A stretch of DNA of 64,000 bases, from positions 1 through 64,000 of the forward strand of contig NZ_SRIC01000011.1 of NCBI RefSeq assembly GCF_004684775.1, given 5' to 3'. How positions within the stretch are numbered: position 1 is the stretch's first letter; every line of letters starts with the position of its first letter. The position numbers and the translations under genes were made by a program. Positions 54,621 through 63,735 of this stretch are shown here, piece after piece. The notes under the pieces are model-generated. The model did no database searches, was not told the origin of the DNA, and was given only the letters and a program-made list of their open reading frames with translations. Source of the stretch: Streptomyces sp. MZ04. Its GTDB lineage: Bacteria; Actinomycetota; Actinomycetes; Streptomycetales; Streptomycetaceae.

Positions 54621-54864
54621 CGCGGAAGCCTGCTACAGCGGCCACGAGGGCGTCAAGGGTCCCTCTTCCGCCCTGACTTCCCCTCCGAAGAGACCCGAAA
54701 TTGCCAACCGGCGCGCCGAGTTGACCACAAATCGATCCCAAAATATCCATGAACCGCCATGGAAACGGAACATCCAGATCTACACTGACCGCCGAGCACC
54801 ATCGTTGTGCAGCGGGCCAGTTCACACCATCAGCCCTTCCGTCATCCGCCCCCACCGAGGACCC

Positions 54865-55857
54865 ATGCCCATGCCGTCAGGCCGCCCCGTGTATCACCCG
54901 GCGGGCCACGACGAACAGTTGCGCGCCGTGCTCCAGGACCTGAAGACGGGTCGCTGGGTGTCGACGCGGAACCTGCTCGACGCGACGCCCGACTGGGGTC
55001 TGTGGACGCAGCGCACGCAGATCCTGGCGGCCGCCGTCGCCGGTTCCGACGTCGTCAGGACCTGGCGGGAAGAGGAGCCGCTCAGCGAGGCGGCCGCCGT
55101 GCTGCACGCCAGGGTGCTCGTCGAGCGGACGCTGCGCGCCCACCGGGCCGGGCACCGCCACACCAACGAGCTGTGGCGCGAGGCGGCCGCGGCGTGCGGC
55201 GCCACGGCGGACGCGTCGCCCGAGGATCCCGTGCCGTGGGTCTGCCTGCTGGCCCTGGCGCAGCTCGACAAGGGCCAGCGGTGGGACGAGCACCGGGCCC
55301 CCGCCCCGGAGCCGATGCTGTTCCCCGGCCCCTGGCATCTCCTCGCCGAGGCCGACAAGCGCGACCCCGGAAATCGCGAGGCCTACCACCGCATGCTGCA
55401 GTTCGCCTACGCGCGTCGACCCTCGGGACCACTGACCGAAGCGGTCAACTTCGCGCACTGGGCGGCCGGTTCGGCACCGGCCGGATCCGCGCTCCACGTA
55501 CTGCCCCTGTACGTACGCGTCGAGCGGTACCGCAAGGAGGGCGGCGGCGAGCGCGCCCTCGACCTGCACTGGATCGGGGACGACGCGACCCGCTCCGCGC
55601 AGCGCGCCCTGCACCTGTGGTTCGAGCACACGCTGCCCGCGGCGACCTCGCTCCTCGACCTCAACCAGCTGGCCCACGCGTTATGGGGCGCGCACCAATT
55701 CCACGACGCCGTACGGGTGTTCACGGTCCTCGACCCGTTCTACACCGTGGCCCCGTGGACGTACCGCACCCAGGCACCCGGTGACGCGGACGCGGCGGCC
55801 GACGTGTTCGTCCAGGCACGTGACCGCTGTCTGAGCGCCGTACGAGATCCGGGCTGA
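54865..55857 (+). CDS. Helical (TPR-like) protein of unknown function; contains a TTA codon
   Basis: 330 residues, almost all alpha-helical with TPR-like spacing (LLALAQLDKGQRWDE, WHLLAEADKRDPGNREAYHR, LAHALWGAHQFHDAVRVF). No catalytic motif is recognised. ATG 54865 has GAGG four bases upstream; ATG 54871 is an alternative. A leucine codon at 55681-55683 is TTA, so bldA dependence is possible. It precedes the amino-acid permease by 90 bases on the same strand. The 244 bases upstream, divergent from the kinase, should contain both promoters; I identified no specific site. Confidence 0.65.
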   Translation: MPMPSGRPVYHPAGHDEQLRAVLQDLKTGRWVSTRNLLDATPDWGLWTQRTQILAAAVAGSDVVRTWREEEPLSEAAAVLHARVLVERTLRAHRAGHRHTNELWREAAAACGATADASPEDPVPWVCLLALAQLDKGQRWDEHRAPAPEPMLFPGPWHLLAEADKRDPGNREAYHRMLQFAYARRPSGPLTEAVNFAHWAAGSAPAGSALHVLPLYVRVERYRKEGGGERALDLHWIGDDATRSAQRALHLWFEHTLPAATSLLDLNQLAHALWGAHQFHDAVRVFTVLDPFYTVAPWTYRTQAPGDADAAADVFVQARDRCLSAVRDPG

Positions 55858-55947
55858 GGCCCGAGGAGGCCCGAGGTTCCCTGCCGGGCCCATCGAAGCA
55901 GCACCACCCCGCTCCCCAAGTCCCCGCTCCCCGACGGAGGTACATCC

Positions 55948-57480
55948 GTGTCCCGCACCACCTGGTCGTCGAGCCCAGCCCCGGCCTCGACCCCGTTGCC
56001 AGACGAGGAACAGCGACTCAGAGAGCTCGGCTACCAGCCGGTCCTCGCCCGCCGGATGGGCGGCTTCGGCAACTTCGCCATCAGCTTCTCCGTCATCTCC
56101 ATCCTGTCCGGCTGCATGACCCTCTACGGCTTCGGCCTCGGCACCGGCGGCCCCGCCGTGATGCTCTGGGGCTGGGCGGGTGTCGGCCTCTTCGTGCTCT
56201 GCGTCGGCCTCGCGCTCGCCGAGGTCACCAGCGCGTACCCCACGTCCGGGGCCCTCTACTACATGGCCGACCGGCTCGGCGGCCGCCGCTGGGGCTGGTA
56301 CACGGGCTGGCTCAATCTGCTCGGCCTGCTCGGCGCGATCGCGGGCATCGACTACGGCGCCGCGCTGTTCTCCGGGGCGTTCCTGAACCTGCAGTTCGGC
56401 TTCACGCCGACGCCGGAGAAGACCTTCCTGATCTTCCTCTGCATCCTGCTCCTGCACGCCGTCCTGAACCTGTTCAACGTACGTCTGGTGAGTCTGCTCA
56501 ACTCCATCAGCGTGTGGTGGCACGTGGCCGGTGTCGCCGTCATCGTGGGCGTCCTCGCGATCGTGCCGGACCACCACCAGTCGCCGTCGTTCGTCTTCAC
56601 CGAGTTCGTCAACGACACCGGGTGGGACAACCCGCTCTACGTCACGGCGATCGGCCTGCTCCTCGCGCAGTACACGTTCTCCGGATACGACGCGTCCGCG
56701 CACCTGTCGGAGGAGACCTCCAACGCGTCGGTGTCCGCGGCGCGCGGCATCGTGCGCGCCATCTGGGCCTCGTGGATAGCCGGTTTCATCCTGCTGGCCG
56801 GGCTGACCTTCGCGATCCAGGACTACGCGGGCACGCAGGGCAGCGAGACCGGTGTGCCGCCCGCGCAGATCATGATCGACGCGCTCGGCGAGTCCGGGGC
56901 GACGGCGCTGCTGCTCATCGTGATCGTGGCGCAGCTGTTCTGCGGCAACGCGGAGACGGCCGCCGCGAGCCGCATGGTGTTCGCGTTCAGCCGCGACAAC
57001 GCGCTGCCGGGCTCCGCGGTGTGGCGCAAGGTCAGCTCCCGCACGCAGGTTCCGGTGCCCGCGGTGTGGCTTTCGGTGGGCCTCGCCGCGCTGATCGCGC
57101 TGCCGTCCCTGTACTCGACGACCGCGTACACGGCGGTGACCGCCATCAACGTCATCGGCATCACGCCCGCGTACGCCATCCCGATCTTCCTGCGGCTTCG
57201 CGCGGGCGACCGCTTCGAGCCGGGCCCGTGGAACCTGGGCCGCTGGAGCAGGCCGATCGGCTGGATCGCGGTGCTCTGGGTGGCGTTCGTGACGGTCCTG
57301 TTCTGCCTGCCGCAGGTCTCGCCCGTCACGGCCGACACGATGAACTACGCGTCGATCGCGCTCGCTGTGGTGCTGATCCTCGCCACGGTGTGGTGGTTCG
57401 TGGCGCGCCGCTCCTACAGCACACCGTCGGCGTACGGATCGGAACGGGAGCAGGCGGAGATCGCGGAGGACATCGTCTGA
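55948..57480 (+). CDS. APC-superfamily amino-acid/amine permease
   Basis: 510 residues, about twelve membrane helices. The opening MGGFGNFAISFSVISILSG and LALAEVTSAYPTSGALYYMA are characteristic of the GABA/choline-type (ACT) amino-acid permeases. GGAGG is seven bases before GTG 55948. Substrate probably an amino acid or polyamine. It is co-oriented with the TPR-like gene upstream. Confidence 0.88.
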   Translation: MSRTTWSSSPAPASTPLPDEEQRLRELGYQPVLARRMGGFGNFAISFSVISILSGCMTLYGFGLGTGGPAVMLWGWAGVGLFVLCVGLALAEVTSAYPTSGALYYMADRLGGRRWGWYTGWLNLLGLLGAIAGIDYGAALFSGAFLNLQFGFTPTPEKTFLIFLCILLLHAVLNLFNVRLVSLLNSISVWWHVAGVAVIVGVLAIVPDHHQSPSFVFTEFVNDTGWDNPLYVTAIGLLLAQYTFSGYDASAHLSEETSNASVSAARGIVRAIWASWIAGFILLAGLTFAIQDYAGTQGSETGVPPAQIMIDALGESGATALLLIVIVAQLFCGNAETAAASRMVFAFSRDNALPGSAVWRKVSSRTQVPVPAVWLSVGLAALIALPSLYSTTAYTAVTAINVIGITPAYAIPIFLRLRAGDRFEPGPWNLGRWSRPIGWIAVLWVAFVTVLFCLPQVSPVTADTMNYASIALAVVLILATVWWFVARRSYSTPSAYGSEREQAEIAEDIV

Positions 57481-57494
57481 GCGGCCGAGTCGCC

Positions 57495-58049
57495 TTATGG
57501 CCGGCGGTCGTTGAGGATCCGCTGGAAGAGCCGGTGGTCGCGCCAGGCACCGTTGATGTGCAGGTAGTCCGGCGCGACACCGAACTCCTCGAAGCCGCAC
57601 TTGGCGAGGACCCGCTGCGAGGGCACGTTGTCGAGGAGGGTGCCCGCCTCGACACGGTGCAGGCCGAGCTCGCCGTCGGCGGACGCGCAGGCCCGCGTGA
57701 CGGCGGCGGAGGCGAGGCCGCGGCCGGTGTGGTCCACGTCGATCCAGTACCCGAGGAGTCCGCTGCGGAAGGGGCCGAGCGAGATGGCGGACAGGGTGAC
57801 GGTGCCGACGATGTCCCCCTCCCGGTCGAGCACCCAGGGCGCCGCCCGCCCGGCCTCGCACTCCTCCAACTGGGCACGGAGCCGGGCGGCCTGCGCCTGC
57901 GGGGTGAAGTAGTCCTCTGGCCGGGTGGGCTCCCACGGCTCGAGGTGTGCGCGGCTGCGCAGCCGGGCGCGGGCAAGGCCGTCCGTGTCCTCCAGCGCGG
58001 CGGGGCGCATGACGACGTCCGGGGCGATACGTGCGGATTCGCGGATCAT
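57495..58049 (-). CDS. GNAT N-acetyltransferase (RimJ/RimL-like)
   Basis: 184 residues. VMRPAALEDTDGLARARLRS opens the fold, DIVGTVTLSAISLGPFRSGL and LGYWIDVDHTGRGLASAAVT supply the acetyl-CoA loop (GRGLAS), and GLHRVEAGTLLDNVPSQRVL and AKCGFEEFG are typical RimJ/RimL parts. It would acetylate an N-terminal or small-molecule amine. It is convergent with the permease gene. Confidence 0.88.
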   Translation of the reverse strand: MIRESARIAPDVVMRPAALEDTDGLARARLRSRAHLEPWEPTRPEDYFTPQAQAARLRAQLEECEAGRAAPWVLDREGDIVGTVTLSAISLGPFRSGLLGYWIDVDHTGRGLASAAVTRACASADGELGLHRVEAGTLLDNVPSQRVLAKCGFEEFGVAPDYLHINGAWRDHRLFQRILNDRRP

Positions 58050-58095
58050 GCGCCAAGCGTAGGGAGTGCGGTGTGCGCGGGGGCGCGTACCGCTC

Positions 58096-58177
58096 GGCTC
58101 ACCTTCCGCTCACCCTCGGCTCATCTTCCGCCCCCTCGGCTCACCTTCCGCCCACCTCCGCTCACCTTCCGCCCGCC
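58096..58177. repeat. Imperfect 20-22-nt tandem repeat at the 3' end of the SDR gene
   Basis: GGCTCACCTTCCGC-type units recur about four times between the GNAT start and SDR stop. The final unit includes the SDR stop and last codons (58162 onward), so the array looks like repeated duplication of the gene end. Confidence 0.6.
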
Positions 58178-58899
58178 ACGCGCAGGATCGTGCCCGTCGC
58201 GTAGGAGGCCTCGTCCGAGAGCAGCCAGGAGACGGCGGCCGCGATCTCCTCGGGCTGACCCGAGCGGCCCAGCGGGATCCCCGCGGCGAGCTTCGCCGGG
58301 CGCTCGGGGTCGGCGTGGAACTCGGTCCAGATGACGCCCGGGGCGACGGCGTTGACGCGGATGCCGTCCGCGGCGACCTCCTTCGAGAGCCCGACCGTCA
58401 TCGTGTCGACGGCACCCTTGGCGGCGGCGTAGTGGATGTACTCGCCCGGGGCGCCGAGGGTCGCCGCCGCGGAGGAGATGTTCACGATGGCGCCACCGTC
58501 GCCGGTGCGGGTCATGTCGCGGACCGCGCGCCGCGCGCAGAGCAGATAGCCGAGTACGTTCACTTCGAGTGCGCGGCGCATGGCGGCGGCGTCGGCCTCG
58601 GCGAGGGGGCCCACGGGGGCGCCGACCCCGGCGTTGTTGACCAGTCCCGTGACCGGGCCGAGTTCCGCGGCGGCGGTCTCGAAGAGGCGGTCGACGTCCG
58701 CCTCGTCGGCGGTGTCCATCCGGACGGTGACACAGCGGCGACCGGCCTCGCGGACGGCGGCGGCGATCTTCTCCGCCGCTTCGGCGTCGGAGTGGTAGCC
58801 GAGGGCTATGTGGTGGCCCTCGCGGGCGAGGCGGGTGCAGATGGCCGCGCCGATGCCGCGGCTGCCGCCGGTGATGACGGTTACGGGGTTCTGCGGCAC
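58162..58899 (-). CDS. SDR-family oxidoreductase (FabG/glucose-dehydrogenase-like)
   Basis: 245 residues. TGGSRGIGAAICTRLA (cofactor), NNAGVG, and the triad SSAAATLGAPGEYIHYAAAK with YxxxK. NADP preference is suggested by the Tyr-His-Ser near the end of beta-2 (GYHSDAE). GTG 58899 with GGAGG four bases upstream is the likely start. Function cannot be narrowed beyond an SDR reductase. Confidence 0.88.
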   Translation of the reverse strand: MPQNPVTVITGGSRGIGAAICTRLAREGHHIALGYHSDAEAAEKIAAAVREAGRRCVTVRMDTADEADVDRLFETAAAELGPVTGLVNNAGVGAPVGPLAEADAAAMRRALEVNVLGYLLCARRAVRDMTRTGDGGAIVNISSAAATLGAPGEYIHYAAAKGAVDTMTVGLSKEVAADGIRVNAVAPGVIWTEFHADPERPAKLAAGIPLGRSGQPEEIAAAVSWLLSDEASYATGTILRVAGGR

Positions 58900-59023
58900 G
58901 GTTCCTCCGAGGGGTGGGGTGGGGTACGGGTTGCTGTTTTGATCGATCATTTCATTCCCTGTATCGCGGGTGTATCGAAATTCGGATACGCCACCACAAC
59001 GGCCCCGCGTCTCCCATGGGGAC

Positions 59024-59737
59024 ATGAGCCACAACCCATCCCTGTCGGAACCGCCCCGCCGCAAGCGCAGGATCGTGCTCCCCTGCCTGGTGATCCTCGG
59101 CTTCGCGAGCGCCGTGTTCGCCGCGTTCGCCGTGCGCGGGCCGCTCATGATGTCCGCTCCGATGTGCGTGGCCGGGCGGTGGCACGGCTGCTTCGACACG
59201 TTCAACGGAGTGGTGCTCATGACGTTGGTCGCGCTGCCGTTGGCCGTGCTGGTGGCGTGGGCTCTGGCGCGACGTCGGCGTGGCGCCGGCGTCACGGCGG
59301 CGTGGCGGATGTCGCTGGCCGAGGTGGGCATGGTGCACGGGACGGTGCCGTTCCTGTGGCTGACCCTGATGCCGGGCGCCGGGGCCGGCGTCGTCCCCGC
59401 CCGGGTGAGCCTGGTACCGCTGCGGGACCTGGTCACGATGGGGACGCTCGGGATCGTCGGCAACCTGCTGGTCTTCGCATCTCTGGGGTTCTTCGCCCCG
59501 ATGCGGTTCGCGGCGCTCGCGTCCGTGCCGCGGATCCTGGCCCTCGGGGCTGGCTGCTCGGTCCTGGTCGAGACCGCGCAGTACGTCCTGCAGCTTGACC
59601 GGGTGTCGTCCGTGGACGACGTGCTGGTCAACGCCACTGGCGCCGTGCTGGCCGGGCTTGCGTCGCGCCGCTGGTGGCGCACAGCGGTGCCGGCGGCGTC
59701 GGACCGGACTCGCCCCGCGCCGGCACCGGCGGGCTGA
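59024..59737 (+). CDS. VanZ-family membrane protein
   Basis: 237 residues with about five hydrophobic helices. VSLVPLRDLVTMGTLGIVGN, LLVFASLGFFAPM and VETAQYVLQLDRVSSVDDVL are the VanZ-like family motifs. VanZ-type proteins in other bacteria confer low-level glycopeptide tolerance, but most homologues are unassigned. ATG 59024 is taken as start. The downstream two-component system shows the same orientation, 116 bases away. Confidence 0.82.
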   Translation: MSHNPSLSEPPRRKRRIVLPCLVILGFASAVFAAFAVRGPLMMSAPMCVAGRWHGCFDTFNGVVLMTLVALPLAVLVAWALARRRRGAGVTAAWRMSLAEVGMVHGTVPFLWLTLMPGAGAGVVPARVSLVPLRDLVTMGTLGIVGNLLVFASLGFFAPMRFAALASVPRILALGAGCSVLVETAQYVLQLDRVSSVDDVLVNATGAVLAGLASRRWWRTAVPAASDRTRPAPAPAG

Positions 59738-59760
59738 GTCACCTGTCCGGTGTGTACACG

Positions 59761-59815
59761 TCTTTACGTACCTCTTTGCACACGTCTTTGCCTACGTCTT
59801 TGCACACGTCTTTGC
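59761..59815. repeat. Five 12-bp direct repeats (TCTTTGC/ACG) at the response-regulator promoter
   Basis: TCTTTAC/TCTTTGC begins at 59761, 59773, 59785, 59797 and 59809, exactly 12 bases apart, with ACG before most copies. They end 39 bases before the response-regulator ATG. OmpR-type regulators bind direct repeats at close to one helical turn, so this may be an autoregulatory array. Confidence 0.75.
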
Positions 59816-59853
59816 ATACGTCGGCGATATGCCGTGCTGCCTAGGCTTCAGGC

Positions 59854-60582
59854 ATGCGCGTACTGATCGTGGAGGACGAGCCCTACCTGGCCGAAGCCGT
59901 CCGTGACGGTCTGCGGCTCGAGGCGATCGCCGCCGACATCGCCCCCGACGGCGACTCCGCCCTGGAACTGCTCGGCGTCAACTCCTACGACCTCGCGGTC
60001 CTCGACCGCGACATCCCCGGCCCCTCCGGCGACGAGGTCGCCCGGCGCATCGTCGCCTCCGGCAGCGGCATCCCGATCCTCATGCTCACCGCCGCCGACC
60101 GGATCGACGACAAGGCTTCCGGGTTCGAGCTCGGCGCCGACGACTACCTCACCAAACCGTTCGAGCTGCGCGAGCTCGTCCTGCGGCTGCGGGCGCTCGA
60201 CCGCAGACGCGCGTACGCCCGGCCCCCGGTCCGCGAGATCGCGGGCCTGCGGCTCGACCCCTTCCGCCGGGAGGTCTTCCGCGACGGACGCTACGTCGCG
60301 CTCACCCGCAAACAGTTCGCCGTCCTTGAGGTCCTCGTCGCCGCCGATGGCGGGGTCGTCAGCGCCGAAGAGCTGCTTGAACGGGCCTGGGACGAGAACG
60401 CCGACCCCCTCACCAACGCCGTACGCATCACCGTCTCCGCACTGCGCAAACGGCTCGGCGAACCATGGATCATCGCCACGGTGCCGGGCGTCGGCTATCG
60501 CATCGACACAGCACCCGGCACCGGACGTGAGGGAGGAGCAGTTGGCGGAGGAGGAGTCCGTGGAGGAGGAGTCCGTGGATGA
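59854..60582 (+). CDS. OmpR/PhoB-family response regulator
   Basis: 242 residues. Receiver domain (1-115): VLIVEDEP acidic pocket, DLAVLDRDIPG with the phospho-Asp near 50, MLTAADRID and YLTKPFELREL. The winged-helix domain (about 125-220) has LTRKQFAVLEVLVAADGGVV and the C-terminal hairpin VRGVGYRI-like VPGVGYRID. The tail GREGGAVGGGGVRGGGVRG is encoded by the 15-nt repeat and overlaps the kinase start. The next gene is its cognate kinase. Confidence 0.92.
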   Translation: MRVLIVEDEPYLAEAVRDGLRLEAIAADIAPDGDSALELLGVNSYDLAVLDRDIPGPSGDEVARRIVASGSGIPILMLTAADRIDDKASGFELGADDYLTKPFELRELVLRLRALDRRRAYARPPVREIAGLRLDPFRREVFRDGRYVALTRKQFAVLEVLVAADGGVVSAEELLERAWDENADPLTNAVRITVSALRKRLGEPWIIATVPGVGYRIDTAPGTGREGGAVGGGGVRGGGVRG

Positions 60583-60622
60583 GGAGTCCGTGGAGGAGGA
60601 GTCCGTGGAGGAGGAGTCCGTG
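60547..60622 (+). repeat. 15-nt array, five units of GAGGAGTCCGTG at the kinase start
   Basis: GTG codons occur at 60560, 60575, 60590, 60605 and 60620, each preceded by a GAGGAG-type Shine-Dalgarno. The period of 15 keeps frame, encoding repeats of EEESV (one EDESV-like). It lies across the end of the response-regulator gene and the start of the kinase gene. It could supply several start sites for one protein. Confidence 0.85.
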
Positions 60623-61726
60623 GACAGAGCGCCCGGGTTGAGCGTTCGCCTCAAGCTCACGCTCAGCTACGCCGGCTTCCTCACGCTCGCCGGCGTCCTG
60701 CTGCTCGCGGCGGTGTGGGTGTTCCTCCTGCGTTACGTCCCCGAGCGTGCGCTCATCATCCCCGGATCCACCGGCGCCCCCATGCCTGATGGTGTCTTTC
60801 CCATCCGGTCCAGCCTCCTGCGAGTTTTCGCTCCGAGGGCGGCAGCGGTACTGGCGTTCCTGCTGGTGCTCGGCCTCGGGGGAGGGTGGATCCTCGCCGG
60901 CCGGATGCTCGCACCGCTCGCGCAGATCACGGATGCGGCACGGACGGCCGGGAACGGGTCGCTGTCCCACCGGATCCGCATGAAGGGCCGGCAGGACGAA
61001 TTCCGTGAGCTCTCCGACGCGTTCGACTCGATGCTCGGACAACTCGAGTCCCATGTCGCCGAGCAGCAGAGGTTCGCCGCGAACGCCTCCCACGAACTGC
61101 GCACCCCACTGGCCATCTCGCGGACGCTCCTCGACGTCGCCCGGAAGGACCCCACGCGGGACCGGGGCGAACTCATCGAACGCCTGCACGCCGTCAATAC
61201 GCGGGCGATCGACCTCACCGAGGCGCTCCTGCTGCTCAGCCGCGGCGACCGCGGAAACTTCACCCGCGAGAGCGTCGACCTCTCCCTCATCGCCGAAGAA
61301 GCCGCCGAAACGCTGCTTCCCCTCGCCGAACAGCGCCGGATCACACTCGACGTCACCGGCGGGGTGGCCCGGACCAGCGGCTCCGCGGAGCTCCTGCTGC
61401 GGATGGTGACGAACCTCGTCCAGAACGCGGTCGTCCACAACCTCCCCGCCGGCGGCACGGTGACGGTCCGCACCGAGGCGCACGGCGACACGAGCATGCT
61501 GCGGGTCGAGAACACGGGCCGTCGGCTCCCACCGGAACTGGTACCGACGCTCACCGAACCCTTCCGGCGCGGAACGGAACGCGTACGCACCGACGAGCAC
61601 GCCGGCGCCGGCCTCGGCCTTGCCATCGTGCACAGCGTCGTCCGCGCGCACGACGGCACCCTCGACCTGGTCCCCCGCTCCGCCGGCGGTCTCCTCGTCA
61701 CGGTCCGGCTTCCGGGCACGCTGTAG
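60560..61726 (+). CDS. Sensor histidine kinase (HAMP-HisKA-HATPase)
   Basis: 388 residues from GTG 60560; GTGs at 60575, 60590, 60605 and 60620 and a TTG at 60542 are also in frame. TM1 (KLTLSYAGFLTLAGVLLLAA), a short extracellular loop of about 45 residues, TM2 (AVLAFLLVLGLGGGWILAG), HAMP, HisKA (ASHELRTPLAISRTLLDVA), HATPase with N box LVQNAVVHN and G box GAGLGLAIV. The 22-base overlap with the regulator gene couples their translation. The input domain is too small for ligand prediction. Confidence 0.9.
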   Translation: MEEESVDEESVEEESVEEESVDRAPGLSVRLKLTLSYAGFLTLAGVLLLAAVWVFLLRYVPERALIIPGSTGAPMPDGVFPIRSSLLRVFAPRAAAVLAFLLVLGLGGGWILAGRMLAPLAQITDAARTAGNGSLSHRIRMKGRQDEFRELSDAFDSMLGQLESHVAEQQRFAANASHELRTPLAISRTLLDVARKDPTRDRGELIERLHAVNTRAIDLTEALLLLSRGDRGNFTRESVDLSLIAEEAAETLLPLAEQRRITLDVTGGVARTSGSAELLLRMVTNLVQNAVVHNLPAGGTVTVRTEAHGDTSMLRVENTGRRLPPELVPTLTEPFRRGTERVRTDEHAGAGLGLAIVHSVVRAHDGTLDLVPRSAGGLLVTVRLPGTL

Positions 61727-61775
61727 GCACCCGTCCCCGAGGGGGCCGTCGGCGGAGCTTCGAGAGGGCGGAACC

Positions 61776-62663
61776 TCAGCCCGAACGCCCCCGCACAAAC
61801 TCCCGCAACGTCCCCGGCTCCCTCCCCCCGAACCCCTCGATCGCCTCCGTCACCCGATACAGCTCGTGGTGCGCCCCGATCAGCCGGAACAGCTCCCACA
61901 ACTTGTCCAGGTGGGCCACCACATGCGCGTCCCCGTAGAGGGACATCGCCCGCTCCCGCCACTCCACCGGCGGGACATCGACGTACTTCAGGCCCCCGCC
62001 GAACGTCTCCACGACCTCCGCCACCGACAGCACCTGCCCCGTAAGCAGCACCAGGGGAGAAGAGACCACCGGCAGCGGATCCGCCAGCAGACCCGCGCCC
62101 ACCCGCGCCACGTCCTCCCCCGCGATCAGCGGAAGCACAGTCTCCGGCGGCCCCAGCGGCATCGCCAGCTCGCTCCCGCCCCCGGCCCGCACCAGGAAGT
62201 CCAGGTTCTCGAAGAAGACCCCGGCACGGAGGTGGACCGCCCCGACCTCCGCCCAGTCGAACACCTCCTCGGCGACCCAGTGCTGCCGCATCCTCGGCGT
62301 ACCCGCGTCCGGCGCGGCCGCCAACTGGGAGACTTCGACGACCCGTTCGAGCCCCTCCTGCCGGGCCGCGGCCGCGAACGCGCCGGTCGCCTCGAGGAGG
62401 CCGTCGGTGACCGGATAGGTGAAGAAGGCGCGGCGCACGCCGCGCATCGCCGCCAGCACGTCGGTGATCTCCCGCAGGTCGCCGACCACCACCTCCGCTC
62501 CCAACTCCCGCAGCCCGGCGGCACGTTCGTCGTCGGTGTGGACGAAGGCCCGGACGGCGTGTCCCCGCTCACGGAGCAGCCGTACGACGTGACGGCCCGT
62601 GGAGCCCTGCTGACCGCCTGCCGCCCCGGTGACCAGGATGGGTGCACCACCCGACCCGCTCAT
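61776..62663 (-). CDS. NmrA-like NAD(P)-binding protein
   Basis: 295 residues. The N-terminus APILVTGAAGGQQGSTGRHV is a Rossmann nucleotide motif and AAMRGVRRAFFTYPVTDGLL, FENLDFLVRAGG and LVLLTGQVLSVAEVVETFGG match NmrA/QOR2-type atypical SDRs that lack the Tyr-Lys pair. Such proteins act as redox sensors or quinone reductases. Its ATG overlaps the stop of the saccharopine-reductase-like gene upstream (ATGA, 62660-62663). Confidence 0.85.
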   Translation of the reverse strand: MSGSGGAPILVTGAAGGQQGSTGRHVVRLLRERGHAVRAFVHTDDERAAGLRELGAEVVVGDLREITDVLAAMRGVRRAFFTYPVTDGLLEATGAFAAAARQEGLERVVEVSQLAAAPDAGTPRMRQHWVAEEVFDWAEVGAVHLRAGVFFENLDFLVRAGGGSELAMPLGPPETVLPLIAGEDVARVGAGLLADPLPVVSSPLVLLTGQVLSVAEVVETFGGGLKYVDVPPVEWRERAMSLYGDAHVVAHLDKLWELFRLIGAHHELYRVTEAIEGFGGREPGTLREFVRGRSG

Positions 62664-63721
62664 GGCGCGCCCCGTCCCTTCTCGCCGGTGTCGAGGGTGA
62701 GGGTGAACGCGCCGAGGCGTTCGAGGTCTCGCAGGAAGGGTTCGGCCGCGAAGGCCTCGCCGGGCGCCAGCACCCCGGTCTTCGTCGGCCCCCTGCCCTC
62801 GGCGATCCGCACCGCCGCCTCCACCGAGGCCAGCGCCCCGGCCCGCCACAGATCGTGGCCCGTCAACTGCCCGGCCGCGCCGCCCCCTTCGCCTTCCCGG
62901 ATCGCCTGGACGGCGATGGTGAAGTCGGTGCCCGCCCGTTCCGCCGCTCCGATGTGCTCGCTCTCGAAGGCGTCCGGTGTCTCGAAGGCACTGTTGCTCA
63001 GCATCAGGTCGACGTTGCGGACGGGGACGTGGCGGGGCACCGTCACGACCTCGATCGACGGGAACGGCGCGATCATCGTGCGCGGGCCGAGCGGAGGCGG
63101 GAAAGGGAAGACGGCGCTGCGGGGCTCGACGTAGCCCGCGTGCAGTGCGCCGTCGCTGAAGGTGAGGCGTTCGGTCTCGGCAAAGAGGTGACTCGCGGTG
63201 TTCTTGGCGCCGGTGGTCAGCCGCCAGCCGTGCACGGCGTACGCGATGACGATCCGGTCGATGCCCGCGATGCCGTCCGCCACCGCCCCGGCCAGGAGGT
63301 CGCCGAGACCTCCGTAGAAGCTGAGGCCGGGGATCATGACGGCGCCGGTGCGCTGGGCCGTGGCCTGCGCGGTGTCGAAGACGCCCTTCACGTGGTGGGG
63401 TTCGAGGGCGTGGTCGATGTAGTGGCAGCCGGTCTCGGCGGCCGCGGCCGCGACCGGCGCTCCGGTGGCGGCGAAGGGGCCCGCGCAGTGGATCACGACG
63501 TCGGCGGCCGTCATCACCTCGCGCAGTGCCGTGGCGTCGTCGACGGTGGCGGTGCGGGTCCGCACCCGCTCCCCCGCGTCGAGCTCGTCGGCCAGCGCGC
63601 GCAGCGCCTCGGCGTCCCGGCCGACCAGGAGCAACTCCTCGCCTCTGGCGAGGAGTTCGGACGCCACCAGGCGTCCGGTGTGGCCATAAGCTCCGTAGAT
63701 TGCGAAGAGCGACTTTGTCAT
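62660..63721 (-). CDS. Saccharopine dehydrogenase-like NAD(P)-binding oxidoreductase
   Basis: 353 residues. AIYGAYGHTGRLVASELLARG is the nucleotide motif; CAGPFAATGAPVAAAAAETG, CHYIDHALEPHHVKGVF and IPGLSFYGGLGDLLAGAV follow the trans-acting enoyl reductase/saccharopine reductase-like family. These are reductases of uncertain substrate. ATG 63721 is chosen over the in-frame TTG 63727. It is coupled to the NmrA-like gene, and faces the TetR gene across operator-like repeats. Confidence 0.82.
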   Translation of the reverse strand: MTKSLFAIYGAYGHTGRLVASELLARGEELLLVGRDAEALRALADELDAGERVRTRTATVDDATALREVMTAADVVIHCAGPFAATGAPVAAAAAETGCHYIDHALEPHHVKGVFDTAQATAQRTGAVMIPGLSFYGGLGDLLAGAVADGIAGIDRIVIAYAVHGWRLTTGAKNTASHLFAETERLTFSDGALHAGYVEPRSAVFPFPPPLGPRTMIAPFPSIEVVTVPRHVPVRNVDLMLSNSAFETPDAFESEHIGAAERAGTDFTIAVQAIREGEGGGAAGQLTGHDLWRAGALASVEAAVRIAEGRGPTKTGVLAPGEAFAAEPFLRDLERLGAFTLTLDTGEKGRGAP

Positions 63722-63735
63722 GCTCAACTCGCTTC

